In this document: one piece after another, positions 8,395 through 17,534 of the stretch
How the letters are laid out: each line of letters begins with the position of its first letter
Position numbering within the stretch: position 1 is the stretch's first letter
Assembly (NCBI RefSeq): GCF_900101785.1
Contig: NZ_LT629688.1
Location: forward strand, 2,046,001-2,110,000
Length of the DNA stretch: 64,000 bases
From: Auraticoccus monumenti
Lineage (GTDB): Bacteria; Actinomycetota; Actinomycetes; Propionibacteriales; Propionibacteriaceae
Direction: 5' to 3'
The notes under the pieces: generated by a model
Told to the model about the DNA's origin: nothing
The model's database searches: none
Seen by the model: the letters and a program-made list of their open reading frames with translations, nothing else
Made by a program: the position numbers and the translations under genes

Positions 8395-9690
8395 ATGAGC
8401 GTCAGCCGCAGGCAGTTCCTGATGGCCTCCGGGGGCATCGCCGCCGTAGCCGTGTCCGGCGGGCTCACCGCGTGCGGGTCCGGTGGCTCGGGGAGCGCGG
8501 ACGGGTCGGCCGAGCTGACCTTCACCTGGTGGGGCAACGAGGTGCGCAACGCCAACACCAGCGAGGCCATCGCCGCCTACCAGGAGGCGAACCCCGACAT
8601 CACCATCGCCGAGCAGCCGGGCGAGTGGGCCAGCTACTGGGACAAGCTCGCCACCCAGACCGCCGGCAACACCACCCCCGACGTGATCCAGATGGACATG
8701 GCCTACATCACCGAGTACGGCAGCCGCGGGGCGCTGCTGGACCTCGAGGAGCACGGGGTCGACGTCTCCAAGTTCGCCGAGGGGACGGTCGACTCCGGCC
8801 GCATCGACGGCAAGCTGTACGGCGTCAACGCCGGCATCAACACCCCGGTCATCCTGGCCAACCCGGAGCTGTTCGAGGAGGCCGGCATGGACCTCCCCGA
8901 CGACACCACGTGGACGTGGGAGGAGGCCAGCGAGATCGCGGCCGAGCTCACCTCCAAGCTGGGCGACGGCCGGTTCGGGATGGCCTCGATCTTCAACGAC
9001 GTGATGCTGAGCGCCTGGCTGCGGCAGAACGGCAAGGAGCTCTTCGTCCCCGAGGGGCTCGGCTTCGGTGCCGAGGACGCGGTCGGGTGGTTCGAGCTGC
9101 AGCAGTCCTTCATGGAGGCCGAGGCGATCCCGGGTCCGGCCCAGATCAGCGAGGACTCGACCAAGTCGCTGGACCAGGGCGACCTCGCCACCGGCAAGGT
9201 GGCGATGGCCCAGTTCTGGTCCAACCAGGTGGAGGCCGTCAACGCCGCCTCCGGGGTGACCATGACCATGCTGCGCTTCCCGAGCACGACCGGGCAGGCC
9301 ACCGACCGCCAGGCCTGGTACAAGGCGTCGATGCTCTGGTCGGCCTCGGCCCGCAGCGAGAACCCCGAGGCCGCGGTGGCCCTGATCAACTGGTGGGTCA
9401 ACTCCAGCGAGGCGGCCCAGGCGAACCTGGCCGAGCGCGGGATCCCGGCCAACACCGAGCGGCTGGAGGAGATCACCCCCTCGCTCTCGGAGGACCAGCA
9501 GGGCGTGGCGGCGTTCATCGCCGAGATCGAGCCCGAGCTCGGCACCACCCCGATCGCGCCGCCGCCCGGCGGTGGTGGCATCGGCGACATCATGCTGCGC
9601 TACCAGTTGGAGATGCTGTTCGGGCGGGCCTCGGGCGCCGACGCGGCGCGCGGGTTCGTGGAAGAGGCCGCGGCGAACATGAAGGTCTGA
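8395..9690 (+). CDS. Sugar ABC transporter substrate-binding lipoprotein (CUT1)
   Basis: 431 aa. The N-terminus MSVSRRQFLMASGG is a twin-arginine signal, followed by a lipobox ending LTAC, so the protein should be exported folded and lipid-anchored. The body matches family 1 sugar-binding proteins (LTFTWWGNEVRN, DVIQMDMAYITEYG, DTTWTWEEASEIA). ATG at 8395 has GAAGAGGAG upstream. It is first of three genes, 3 bp from the permease. It is a close paralog of the orphan binding protein at 40584-41876 (shared YWD.LATQTA, KFAEGT/DFAEGT and GVNAGIN blocks). The ligand is probably an oligosaccharide. Confidence 0.92.
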   Translation: MSVSRRQFLMASGGIAAVAVSGGLTACGSGGSGSADGSAELTFTWWGNEVRNANTSEAIAAYQEANPDITIAEQPGEWASYWDKLATQTAGNTTPDVIQMDMAYITEYGSRGALLDLEEHGVDVSKFAEGTVDSGRIDGKLYGVNAGINTPVILANPELFEEAGMDLPDDTTWTWEEASEIAAELTSKLGDGRFGMASIFNDVMLSAWLRQNGKELFVPEGLGFGAEDAVGWFELQQSFMEAEAIPGPAQISEDSTKSLDQGDLATGKVAMAQFWSNQVEAVNAASGVTMTMLRFPSTTGQATDRQAWYKASMLWSASARSENPEAAVALINWWVNSSEAAQANLAERGIPANTERLEEITPSLSEDQQGVAAFIAEIEPELGTTPIAPPPGGGGIGDIMLRYQLEMLFGRASGADAARGFVEEAAANMKV

Positions 9691-9693
9691 CCC

Positions 9694-10650
9694 GTGAGCG
9701 TCATCTCCGAGCTCTCCAACGTCAGGACGACCAAGGCCCGGACCCCGGAGGAGAAGGCGGCCCGCCGCAAGGAGGCCGGCCGGGACAACAAGGCCGGCTA
9801 CCTCTTCCTGCTGCCCTGGCTGGTCGGTCTGGTGGTCATCACCATCGGTCCGCTGATCGCCTCGCTCTACCTCTCCTTCACCGACTACAGCCTGATCACG
9901 GCACCGGAGTGGTCCGGGCTGGACAACTACGCCCGGATGCTCGAGGACCCCCGGCTGCACAACGCGCTCAAGGTCACCTTCATCTACGTGGTCGTGAGCG
10001 TGCCCGTGCAGCTGGGGGTGGCCCTGGCCATCGCCCTCGCGCTGAACGAGGGGATGAAGGGGCTGCCCTTCTACCGCTCGATCTTCTACCTGCCCTCGCT
10101 GCTGGGCGGTTCGGTGGCCATCGCGCTGCTGTGGCGCCAGCTGTTCGGCACCGAGGGCCTGGTCAACCAGCTGCTCCGGCTGGTGGGGATCAACGCCACC
10201 ACCGGGTGGGTCTCCGACCCGGGCTACGCGTTGTGGACGATCATCCTGCTGCACGTGTGGACGTTCGGGTCGCCGATGGTGATCTTCCTCGCCGGGCTCC
10301 GCCAGATCCCGGCGATGTACTACGAGGCCGCGGCGGTGGACGGGGCCAGCCGCTGGTCGCGGTTCGTCAAGATCACCCTGCCGCTGCTCTCGCCGATCAT
10401 CTTCTTCAACCTCGTGCTGCAGGTGATCGGGGCCTTCCAGTCCTTCACCCAGGCCTACGTGGTCTCCAACGGCACCGGTGGCCCGTCGGACTCGACGATG
10501 TTCTACACGCTGTACCTCTACGACCGTGGCTTCGGCAACTTCGAGATGGGCTACGCCGCGGCGATGGCCTGGCTGCTGGTGGTCGTCGTCGGGGCCCTGA
10601 CCGCCGTCAACTTCCTGCTCTCGAGGTTCTGGGTGTTCTACGATGACTGA
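9694..10650 (+). CDS. Sugar ABC transporter permease (MalF/UgpA type)
   Basis: 318 aa, six predicted membrane helices after a 35-residue charged N-terminus. The permease EAA loop, which docks the ATPase, is YYEAAAVDGASRWSRFVKI. GTG start 3 bp after the binding-protein stop; its 3' end overlaps the next permease by 8 bp. No ATPase gene follows, so an MsiK-like ATPase encoded elsewhere is implied. Confidence 0.93.
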   Translation: MSVISELSNVRTTKARTPEEKAARRKEAGRDNKAGYLFLLPWLVGLVVITIGPLIASLYLSFTDYSLITAPEWSGLDNYARMLEDPRLHNALKVTFIYVVVSVPVQLGVALAIALALNEGMKGLPFYRSIFYLPSLLGGSVAIALLWRQLFGTEGLVNQLLRLVGINATTGWVSDPGYALWTIILLHVWTFGSPMVIFLAGLRQIPAMYYEAAAVDGASRWSRFVKITLPLLSPIIFFNLVLQVIGAFQSFTQAYVVSNGTGGPSDSTMFYTLYLYDRGFGNFEMGYAAAMAWLLVVVVGALTAVNFLLSRFWVFYDD

Positions 10651-11554
10651 CCTTCAGACCGCTCCCACGGAGTCCGACGACCTCGATCGGGACCGTCCGG
10701 TCTCGGCGCCCACCGAGCGCCGGGGCAGGGGGGTGCTGCGCTCGCTGTCCAAGCACGCGCTGCTGATCGTGGCCAGCCTGGTGATGATCTACCCGCTGCT
10801 CTGGCTGCTGGTGAGCTCGCTCCGCCCGACCGAGGTGATCTTCCGGACACCCGGGCTCTGGCTGAACGACCTGGTGCTGTCCAACTACACCGAGGGCTGG
10901 TTCGCGCTCGGCAGCCCCTTCCACACCTACCTGTTCAACTCGTTCGTGGTGGTGGTCGGGGCCGTGGTGGGCAACCTGATCTCCTGCTCCCTGGCCGCCT
11001 ACGCCTTCGCCCGGCTGAAGTTCCGGCTGCGGACGCTGTGGTTCTCGATCATGCTGGTGACGATCATGCTGCCGATCCACGTGATCGTGGTGCCGCAGTA
11101 CATCATCTTCAACCTGCTCGGCTGGGTGAACACCATCATCCCGCTGGTGCTGCCGAAGTTCCTGGCCACCGACGCCTTCTTCGTCTTCCTCATGGTCCAG
11201 TTCATCCGCGGCATCCCCAAGGAGCTGGACGAGGCGGCCCGGATCGACGGCTGCGGGCACTGGCAGATCTTCACCCGGGTGATGCTGCCGCTGATGGGTC
11301 CGGCGCTGGCCACCTCGGCCATCTTCACCATCATCTGGACCTGGAGCGACTTCTTCACCCCGCTGATCTACCTCACCGACCCGACGACCTACACCGTCCC
11401 GCTGGCCCTGCGCTCCTTCCTGGACGCCACCAGCGGCAGCAACTGGGGGGCCATGTTCGCCATGTCGATCGTCTCCCTGCTGCCGATGTTCCTGGTCTTC
11501 CTGTTCGGTCAGCGGTTCCTGATCAAGGGCATCGCCACCACCGGCGGCAAGTGA
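10643..11554 (+). CDS. Sugar ABC transporter permease (MalG/UgpE type)
   Basis: 303 aa, six helices, EAA loop ELDEAARIDGCGHWQIFTRV. The C-terminus runs FGQRFLIKGIATTGGK; this FxQR-x-(F/L)-(V/I)-KG end is the reference for judging the truncated permease at 34520. It overlaps the upstream permease and is last in the operon, with a perfect hairpin 8 bp past the stop. Confidence 0.93.
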   Translation: MTDLQTAPTESDDLDRDRPVSAPTERRGRGVLRSLSKHALLIVASLVMIYPLLWLLVSSLRPTEVIFRTPGLWLNDLVLSNYTEGWFALGSPFHTYLFNSFVVVVGAVVGNLISCSLAAYAFARLKFRLRTLWFSIMLVTIMLPIHVIVVPQYIIFNLLGWVNTIIPLVLPKFLATDAFFVFLMVQFIRGIPKELDEAARIDGCGHWQIFTRVMLPLMGPALATSAIFTIIWTWSDFFTPLIYLTDPTTYTVPLALRSFLDATSGSNWGAMFAMSIVSLLPMFLVFLFGQRFLIKGIATTGGK

Positions 11555-11561
11555 GCGGCCG

Positions 11562-11590
11562 GGCCGCCGGGGTGGAGCACCCCGGCGGCC
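11562..11590. terminator. Bidirectional terminator
   Basis: Perfect 13-bp stem GGCCGCCGGGGTG / CACCCCGGCGGCC with a 3-nt GAG loop, between the ends of two convergent operons (11554 and 11598). Confidence 0.85.
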
Positions 11591-11597
11591 GGCTGCC

Positions 11598-12740
11598 TCA
11601 CCACTCGGCGTAGGAGCCGTCCGGCAGGGACCACACCGGCGAGTTCCCCTCCACCGGGGTCCGGGCGGCGAGGCGCACCGCGTCCTCGTCGACCTCCACC
11701 CCCAGCCCGGGACCGGGAGGGGCGAGCAGGTGACCGTCCTGGAACACGAAGGGGTTCCCGACCAGGAGCGAGGACCACGGGTGCGCCCCGGGTCGGTGGA
11801 CCTCCATCGGGCACTCCTGGATCAGGACGTTGGGCACGGCCAGGTCCACCTGCAGGCAGGCGGCCAGGGCCAGCGGCCCGGTGGCGCAGTGCGGGGCCAG
11901 CCGGACCCCGTGCAGGTCGGCCAGCGCGGCGATGCGGACCACCTCGCTGATCCCGTGGGCGTGGCTCAGGTCGGGCTGCAGGACGGCGATGCCGGACCCG
12001 ATCACGTCCGAGACCTCCCACCGGTCGTAGAGCCGCTCGCCGGTGGCGATCGGCACCGTGGTGCCGGCGCACAGCCCGGCCAGGTCGCGCTGCAGCTCCG
12101 GGGGCAGCGGCTCCTCCACGAACAGCGGGTCCACCCCTCCCAGCCGGGCCAGCAGCCGGCGGGAGGCCGGGGCGGAGAAGCGGGCGTGCAGGTCCAGGGC
12201 GATGTCGACGTCAGGACCCACCTCCCGGCGCAGCGCCTCCCAGTGCTCCACCAGGCCGTCCAGCACCGAGGGGACGTCGAGGTAGCCGAGCACCAGCTCG
12301 GGGGCCGTCTTCACCGCGGTGTAGCCGGCGTCCACCAGCTCCCGGGCCCGGGTCAGCATCGACTCTGTGGTGTGGCCGTGCGCGGCGGTGTAGATCCGCA
12401 CCCGGTCACGGGCGGGGCCGCCGAGCAGCTCGTGCACCGGCGCTCCCAGCGTCTTGCCCTTGAGGTCCCACAGCGCCTGGTCCAGACCGGCCACCGCCGA
12501 GCCGAGCACCGGTCCGCCGCGGTAGAACCCGCCCTTGCGGAGGCGCTGGTGGTGCCACTCGATGCCGCGGGGGTCCTGCCCGAGCAGGAGCTCGGCCAGC
12601 TCCTCCACCGCGGCGGCCACCGAGCGGGTGCGGCTCTCCAGCGTAGCCTCCCCCCAGCCGACGTGCTCGGAGTCGGTGCCGATCCGCACCAGGCACAGCC
12701 GCGCGGACAGCCGGAAGGCCTCGACCGAGGTGATCCGCAC
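11598..12740 (-). CDS. Acid-sugar dehydratase, D-galactonate dehydratase-like (enolase superfamily)
   Basis: 380 aa, matching DgoD (about 382 aa). Enolase-superfamily landmarks: DLHARFS (Asp metal ligand and His), FVEEPLPPE (Glu), IATGERLY (Glu), LQPDLSHAHGISE and the catalytic His in LAPHCATGPLALAA. The end NSPVWSLPDGSYAEW parallels the DgoD C-terminus. It would dehydrate an aldonate to a 2-keto-3-deoxy sugar acid. GTG start 3 bp after the upstream permease, last gene of the six-gene operon. Whether the substrate is galactonate or another aldonate cannot be read here. Confidence 0.85.
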   Translation of the reverse strand: MRITSVEAFRLSARLCLVRIGTDSEHVGWGEATLESRTRSVAAAVEELAELLLGQDPRGIEWHHQRLRKGGFYRGGPVLGSAVAGLDQALWDLKGKTLGAPVHELLGGPARDRVRIYTAAHGHTTESMLTRARELVDAGYTAVKTAPELVLGYLDVPSVLDGLVEHWEALRREVGPDVDIALDLHARFSAPASRRLLARLGGVDPLFVEEPLPPELQRDLAGLCAGTTVPIATGERLYDRWEVSDVIGSGIAVLQPDLSHAHGISEVVRIAALADLHGVRLAPHCATGPLALAACLQVDLAVPNVLIQECPMEVHRPGAHPWSSLLVGNPFVFQDGHLLAPPGPGLGVEVDEDAVRLAARTPVEGNSPVWSLPDGSYAEW

Positions 12741-12743
12741 GGC

Positions 12744-13703
12744 TCAGCCCTTCAGGGCGCCGGCGTTGCCGGCGGCTCGCAGGAACTGGCGCTGGAAGAG
12801 CAGGAACAGCACCACGGGCACCAGCACCGAGATGAACAGCGCGGCCAGGAACAGGGCGTAGTCGGTGGAGCCCTCGAGCCGGGGGAGCACCACCGAGATC
12901 GGCTGGTCGGCCGGTCGCGGCAGCACCAGCAGCGGCCACAGGAACTCCTTGTAGGCGCTGACCAGGGTGAGCAGGCTGATGACGCCCAGGATCGGCTTCG
13001 ACATGGGCAGCACGATCGCGACGAAGATCCGCAGCGGCCCGGCGCCGTCGATCCGGGCGGCCTCGAACAGCTCGGCGGGGATCGAGGCGAAGAAACGCTG
13101 CATCAGCAGCACGTTGACCGCGTTGGCCGCCGAGGGGAGCCAGACCGCCCACAGCGTCCCGATCAGGCTGATCCCCAGCACCGGCAGCCGGACCACCGTG
13201 AGGTACAGCGAGACCAGCGAGATGACCCCGGGGATGAAGAGCGTGGCCAGCACCAGGGCGGAGACCACCTTGGCGTAGCGCGGCTTGAGCACCGCGAGGC
13301 CGTAGCCGCCGGTGGTCGCCACCAGCAGCCCGAAGAACAACGACCCGGCCATCAGCGCGATGGTGTTGAGGAAGTAGCGGCGGAACTCCACCCGCGTCCA
13401 CACGTCGGAGAAGTTCTCCCAGTGGACGCCGCTCGGCCACAGCGCGAACGGCTGGGCCAGCGTCTCGGTGGAGGTCGAGGTGGCCGCCTTGAACAACCAC
13501 AGCAGCGGCCCGGCGCAGACCACCGCGAGCAGCACCAGCACCAGGGCGCCCAGCAGGCCGACCCCCCAGCGCACCGCCGGACGGCGCCGGTCCAGGGCGG
13601 AGAGGATGCTCCGCTCGGACTCCCTGGACGACACCGGACGGCGCCGACGCGGCGGCGGGGTCGCGACGGGCGGCGTGATCAGGTCGGTGCTCGTGGTGCT
13701 CAT
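12744..13703 (-). CDS. Sugar ABC transporter permease (MalG type)
   Basis: 319 aa with a ~40-residue proline/arginine-rich cytoplasmic N-terminus, then six helices. EAA loop ELFEAARIDGAGPLRIFVAI; C-terminus FQRQFLRAAGNAGALKG. The ATG shares one base with the upstream permease stop (TGATG), so the pair is translationally coupled. Part of the acid-sugar operon; no ATPase gene is present. Confidence 0.92.
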   Translation of the reverse strand: MSTTSTDLITPPVATPPPRRRRPVSSRESERSILSALDRRRPAVRWGVGLLGALVLVLLAVVCAGPLLWLFKAATSTSTETLAQPFALWPSGVHWENFSDVWTRVEFRRYFLNTIALMAGSLFFGLLVATTGGYGLAVLKPRYAKVVSALVLATLFIPGVISLVSLYLTVVRLPVLGISLIGTLWAVWLPSAANAVNVLLMQRFFASIPAELFEAARIDGAGPLRIFVAIVLPMSKPILGVISLLTLVSAYKEFLWPLLVLPRPADQPISVVLPRLEGSTDYALFLAALFISVLVPVVLFLLFQRQFLRAAGNAGALKG

Positions 13704-14656
13704 CAGCTGCTCCAGCGTCGGGTCACCCAGAGGTAGACCGCGGAGAGGACGGACAGGGCGAGGGCGAGCATCAGGCTGAGCGCGGTGGCGCGGCCGTAGT
13801 CGCCGGAGACGAAGGCGTAGCGGTAGATCAGCATCAGCACCGTCACGGTGCGGTTCTCCGGACCGCCGCCGGTCATGATGTAGGGCTCGGTGAAGACCTG
13901 GAAGGTGCCGATCACCTGGAGCAGCAGCATCACCAGCAGCACCCCGCGCATCTGGGGGAGGGTGATGTGCCGGAGCCGGGAGAGCACGCCGGCGCCGTCG
14001 GTCTCGGCCGCCTCGTACAGGTCGGTCTGGATGCCCATCAGGGTGGCCAGGTAGATGATCGTCGCGGTGCCGAAGGAGGCCCAGGTGGCCTGCAGGACGA
14101 TGGCCGGCATGGCCATGTCGCCGTTGTTGAGCCAGGCGAAGGGTCCCAGCCCCACCCCGGAGAGCAAGGTGTTGAACAGCCCCTCCGGCCCGGGTCGGTA
14201 GAAGGTCTTCCACAGCAGCACCGCGACCACGGGCGGGAAGATCACCGGCAGGTACACCAGCACCGAGGCCAGCGCCCTGGTCCGGCGCAGCTCGGCGATC
14301 AGCACCGCCAGCAGGATGGGGACCGGGAAGCCCAGCACCAGCGCCAGCACGGTGAACCAGGTGGTGTTGCCGACGGCGGTGAGCAGCAGCGGGTCGGCCA
14401 GCACCCGCTCGAAGTTCGACAGGCCCACCCAGCGGCTGGTGAGGAAGTTGGTCTGCTGCAGGCTCAGCACCGTCGAGCGGGCGATCGGCCACCAGGAGAA
14501 TAGCCCGAAGCACAGCAGCAGCGGGACGAAGAACAGCAGCGTGCTCAGCCCGCCGTGACGGACCCAGCGCGTGACGGGGTTGACCCGGCGTCGGCCGGGG
14601 GAGGGCGCGGTGCCCCGGGCGGTCGTGTCCACCGGTGGTGTGGTCGTCGTGGTCAC
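13703..14656 (-). CDS. Sugar ABC transporter permease (MalF type)
   Basis: 317 aa, six helices, EAA loop DLYEAAETDGAGVLSRLRHI, and the usual FTEPYIMTGGGPENRT segment. GTG at 14656 was chosen because GAGGAGGT lies just upstream; the open frame extends further without a ribosome site. It lies downstream of a strong intercistronic hairpin that separates it from the binding-protein gene. Confidence 0.92.
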   Translation of the reverse strand: MTTTTTPPVDTTARGTAPSPGRRRVNPVTRWVRHGGLSTLLFFVPLLLCFGLFSWWPIARSTVLSLQQTNFLTSRWVGLSNFERVLADPLLLTAVGNTTWFTVLALVLGFPVPILLAVLIAELRRTRALASVLVYLPVIFPPVVAVLLWKTFYRPGPEGLFNTLLSGVGLGPFAWLNNGDMAMPAIVLQATWASFGTATIIYLATLMGIQTDLYEAAETDGAGVLSRLRHITLPQMRGVLLVMLLLQVIGTFQVFTEPYIMTGGGPENRTVTVLMLIYRYAFVSGDYGRATALSLMLALALSVLSAVYLWVTRRWSS

Positions 14657-14721
14657 CGGACCTCCTCGTCGCAGCGGGTGGGGATCGTGGGGTGGTGCGG
14701 GGACGTGGTGCCCCGGCACGG

Positions 14722-14753
14722 GGTGCGTCGCGGCCCGTGGGCCGCGACGCACC
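14722..14753 (-). terminator. Intercistronic hairpin between binding protein and permeases
   Basis: Perfect 15-bp arms GGTGCGTCGCGGCCC / GGGCCGCGACGCACC around a GT centre, 8 bp past the binding-protein stop and 66 bp before the permease start. As in other sugar ABC operons, this would leave more stable or more abundant mRNA for the binding protein than for the permeases. Partial terminator or RNA stabiliser; not decidable here. Confidence 0.75.
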
Positions 14754-14760
14754 GGGCGGG

Positions 14761-16140
14761 TCAGCCGATGTCGATGGCGGACTGCGCCGTGGCCTGGGCC
14801 TCGGCGAGCAGCTCGTCCACGTCGGCGTCCTCGCGGGTCAGCACGGCCTGGACGACGGGGTCGAGGGTGGAGTAGACCTCCTGGGCCTTGGTCGCCGGCT
14901 CCGGCACCAGCGGCAGCGTCTCGACGGTGCCCAGGTAGTCGGCGTAGTTCTCCCGCGGCACGTTCACGTACTCCTCGATCCAGCCGAGGTAGCGCTCCTG
15001 GGCCTCGGCGTCCAGCACCGGGACCGAGGGGGCGCCGACGGCCAGGCCGTCGGCCGCAGCGGCCTCGGCGTCGGCCCGGGCCGCCGCCTCGTCGGTGAAC
15101 TTGTCGAAGGTCTGGAAGTCGATCCACTCCATCGCGGCGTTGATCTCCTCCGGGGTGGCCGTCGGGTTGACGATGGCCACGGTGCCGCCGCCGAGGGTGC
15201 CTAGACCGTCCTCGGCCTGGGGCAGCGGCGCCACGCCGAAGTCCTGGGGGTCCATGCCCTTGTTGACGACCATCGTCGCGTAGTTGTCGGCGCCCTGGAC
15301 GAACATGCCGACCTGGCCGGCGGCGAAGGCGTTGTTGGCGTCCTCGTAGTTGAGCAGGAAGTTGCTGCCGAAGGTGTTGTCCTCCCAGCGCATCTGGCGG
15401 TACATCTCCAGCACCTCACGCGTCGCCTCGTTGTCCACGGTGGCCTGGGTGCCGTCCTCGGACTCCATCGTGCCGCCGAAGCCGTAGGAGGTGGTGGTGA
15501 GCACCCAGCCGCCGGTGGCGTCCACGGTCATCGAGCCGTAGCCCTGGGCGTCGGTGCGCTCGTCGATGGCCCTGGCGGCCTCCCGCACCTCCTCCCAGGT
15601 GGCGGGTGGCGCGTCGGGGTCGAGCCCGGCCTCGGCGAACAGCGCCCGGTTGTAGAGCAGGCCCATCGAGTAGGCCCCGATGGGGACGCCGTAGCTGCGG
15701 CCCTCGGACTCCACCACCTGGTTCACCGCCGGGTTGATGCTGCTGAGGGACTCCCGCTGGGCGGCGAAGTCGGTGACGTCGGCGACCTGCTGGCGGGCGA
15801 TCAGCCCCTGCATCTCGGTGAAGGGGACGTTGAAGACCGTGGGCAGCTGCCCGCCGGCCAGCAGGGCCTGGAACGTGTCGGCCTCCCAGAGGGTCTCCTC
15901 CGGCTCCACGGTGATGTTGGCGTGCTCGGTGCGGAACTGCTCGAGGCGACGCTCGTAGGCGGCGAGCTCCTCGGGCTTCTCGGCGGTGGGCTTGCCGCCG
16001 ACGCTGATGGTCACCGGGGCGGCGGTGTCCACCTCGGCGGGCGGGGTCGCCTCCGGGGTGCTGCTGCAGCCGGTGAGCAGCAGGGCGCTGGTGAGGGCGA
16101 GTGCGGCGGGGCCCGTGAGGGCCCGTCGGTCGAAGGTCAT
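14761..16140 (-). CDS. Sugar ABC transporter substrate-binding lipoprotein
   Basis: 459 aa. Signal peptide with lipobox LLTGC near residue 24, then a Pro/Ala-rich linker and a family 1 binding fold (PVTISVGGKPTAEKPEELAAYE, EETLWEADTFQALLAGGQLPTVFNVP, YNRALFAEAGLDPDAPPATWEEV). It lies third in the acid-sugar operon after the ManD-like dehydratase and dehydrogenase, so a sugar acid or an oligosaccharide releasing one is the likely ligand (inference from neighbours). Confidence 0.92.
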   Translation of the reverse strand: MTFDRRALTGPAALALTSALLLTGCSSTPEATPPAEVDTAAPVTISVGGKPTAEKPEELAAYERRLEQFRTEHANITVEPEETLWEADTFQALLAGGQLPTVFNVPFTEMQGLIARQQVADVTDFAAQRESLSSINPAVNQVVESEGRSYGVPIGAYSMGLLYNRALFAEAGLDPDAPPATWEEVREAARAIDERTDAQGYGSMTVDATGGWVLTTTSYGFGGTMESEDGTQATVDNEATREVLEMYRQMRWEDNTFGSNFLLNYEDANNAFAAGQVGMFVQGADNYATMVVNKGMDPQDFGVAPLPQAEDGLGTLGGGTVAIVNPTATPEEINAAMEWIDFQTFDKFTDEAAARADAEAAAADGLAVGAPSVPVLDAEAQERYLGWIEEYVNVPRENYADYLGTVETLPLVPEPATKAQEVYSTLDPVVQAVLTREDADVDELLAEAQATAQSAIDIG

Positions 16141-16235
16141 GGTTCTCCTCAGTACGTCGTCGTCTGGTGGTGGTCGGTGCTCGTGGAGAGAGGTAGGGGT
16201 GACGCCGCAGGCGTCCTGGTGGTCGGGGGCGGGGA

Positions 16236-17534
16236 TCAGGGGGCGAGCAGGCCGCCGTCGAGGCCGCGGACCCGGGCGGCCCAGGCGTCGTGCCCGGACA
16301 GCTCGGCGGGGAAGCGGGCGGCGGCCGCCTCGTCCACCTCGACGCCCCAGCCCGGGGCCTGGTTCGGCCGCAGCCAGCCGTCCTCGATCCGCAGCGCACC
16401 GGGGAAGACCTCGTGCACCGCCTCGGCGTAGACGTGGCCCTCCTGGATGCCGAACGCCGGGGAGCTCACGTCGAGGGCGACGTTGGCCGCGACCCCGATC
16501 GGTGAGGTGTCGCCGGGGCCGTGCCAGGCGGTGCGGACGCCGGTCAGCTCAGCCGCGGCGGCCAGCTTCCGGGCCGGGGTGAGACCGCCGATGTCGGAGA
16601 CGTGGCAGCGCAGGTAGTCCACGCCGCCGGCCAGCACCAGCCGCGCGGCGTCGCTCAGCGAGGTGGCCAGCTCACCGACGGCCAGCGGCACCGGGGAGGC
16701 GGCACGCACCTCGGGCAGGCGGTCCCAGTGCTCGGGGGCCAGCACGTCCTCGAGGAAGAACAGCCGGTACGGCTCCAGCGCCCGGGCCAGCACCACCGCC
16801 TGCTTCGGGCTGAGACGGGAGTGGACGTCGTGCAGCAGCTCGATCTCGTCACCCAGCCGCTCGCGGGCGGCGGCGAACAGCTTCGGGGTGGCGGTCAGGT
16901 ACTCCCCGACCCGCCAGCCGTGCGGGTACGGCGCGTGCACGTCGGTGACGCCGTCCAGCTGGGGGCTGCCGTAGGTGCCCCAGCCCGGCTGGGACACCTG
17001 CAGCCGGACGTGGCGCTGGCCCCGGGCGACCAGCTCCTCGGCGTGGTCCAGGCACTCCTCGACCGTGCGTCCGCTGGCGTGCAGGTAGGTGTCGGCGGCG
17101 GCGCGGACGCGCCCGCCCAGCAGCTCGTGCACCGGTCGACCCGCCCGCTTGCCGGCGATGTCCCACAGCGCCTGGTCCAGCCCGGAGACGGCGTTGTTGC
17201 CCACCGGGCCCTCGCGCCAGTAGCCGGAGAACCGGACCAGCCGGACCAGGTCCTCGATGTCACCGGGGTAGCGCCCCACCACCAGGCGGGCCAGGTGCTC
17301 CTCGACGTAGGTGACCACCGCCCGCCAGCGCTGGGTGAAGGTGGCGCAGCCCCAGCCCACCAGGCCGGGGTCGCTGGTGGTGACCTTGACCACCACGAGC
17401 GGGATGCCCTCCGGTGCGGTCACCACCGTGCTGACACCGGTGATGCGGAGGTCGTCGGGGGCCTCCCAGGGCTGGCCGAACACGTCGTCGACGGCCAGCA
17501 CCTGGGGGTCGGTGTCGCGGGGGGACTCGCTCAT
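16236..17534 (-). CDS. Mannonate dehydratase/RspA-like enolase-superfamily enzyme
   Basis: 432 aa, slightly longer than ManD (~400) because of a polar N-terminus. Landmarks follow the ManD/RspA branch: YLHASGRTVEECLDHAEELV, HVRLQVSQPGWGTYG, metal ligand and acid in LLHDVHSRLSP, FFLEDVLAPEH, VGELATS and TAWHGPGDTSPIGVAANV. True ManD enzymes dehydrate D-mannonate; many relatives act on gluconate or have weak activity. Start ATG overlaps the upstream dehydrogenase stop (ATGA). The operon thus holds two distinct enolase-superfamily dehydratases. Confidence 0.85.
   Translation of the reverse strand: MSESPRDTDPQVLAVDDVFGQPWEAPDDLRITGVSTVVTAPEGIPLVVVKVTTSDPGLVGWGCATFTQRWRAVVTYVEEHLARLVVGRYPGDIEDLVRLVRFSGYWREGPVGNNAVSGLDQALWDIAGKRAGRPVHELLGGRVRAAADTYLHASGRTVEECLDHAEELVARGQRHVRLQVSQPGWGTYGSPQLDGVTDVHAPYPHGWRVGEYLTATPKLFAAARERLGDEIELLHDVHSRLSPKQAVVLARALEPYRLFFLEDVLAPEHWDRLPEVRAASPVPLAVGELATSLSDAARLVLAGGVDYLRCHVSDIGGLTPARKLAAAAELTGVRTAWHGPGDTSPIGVAANVALDVSSPAFGIQEGHVYAEAVHEVFPGALRIEDGWLRPNQAPGWGVEVDEAAAARFPAELSGHDAWAARVRGLDGGLLAP

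Noticed and set aside
11730..13736. Long + strand frame opposite the DgoD-like and permease genes
   Set aside because: Gln/His/Arg-rich shadow translation with no motif; the minus-strand genes have clear family motifs and coupled starts.
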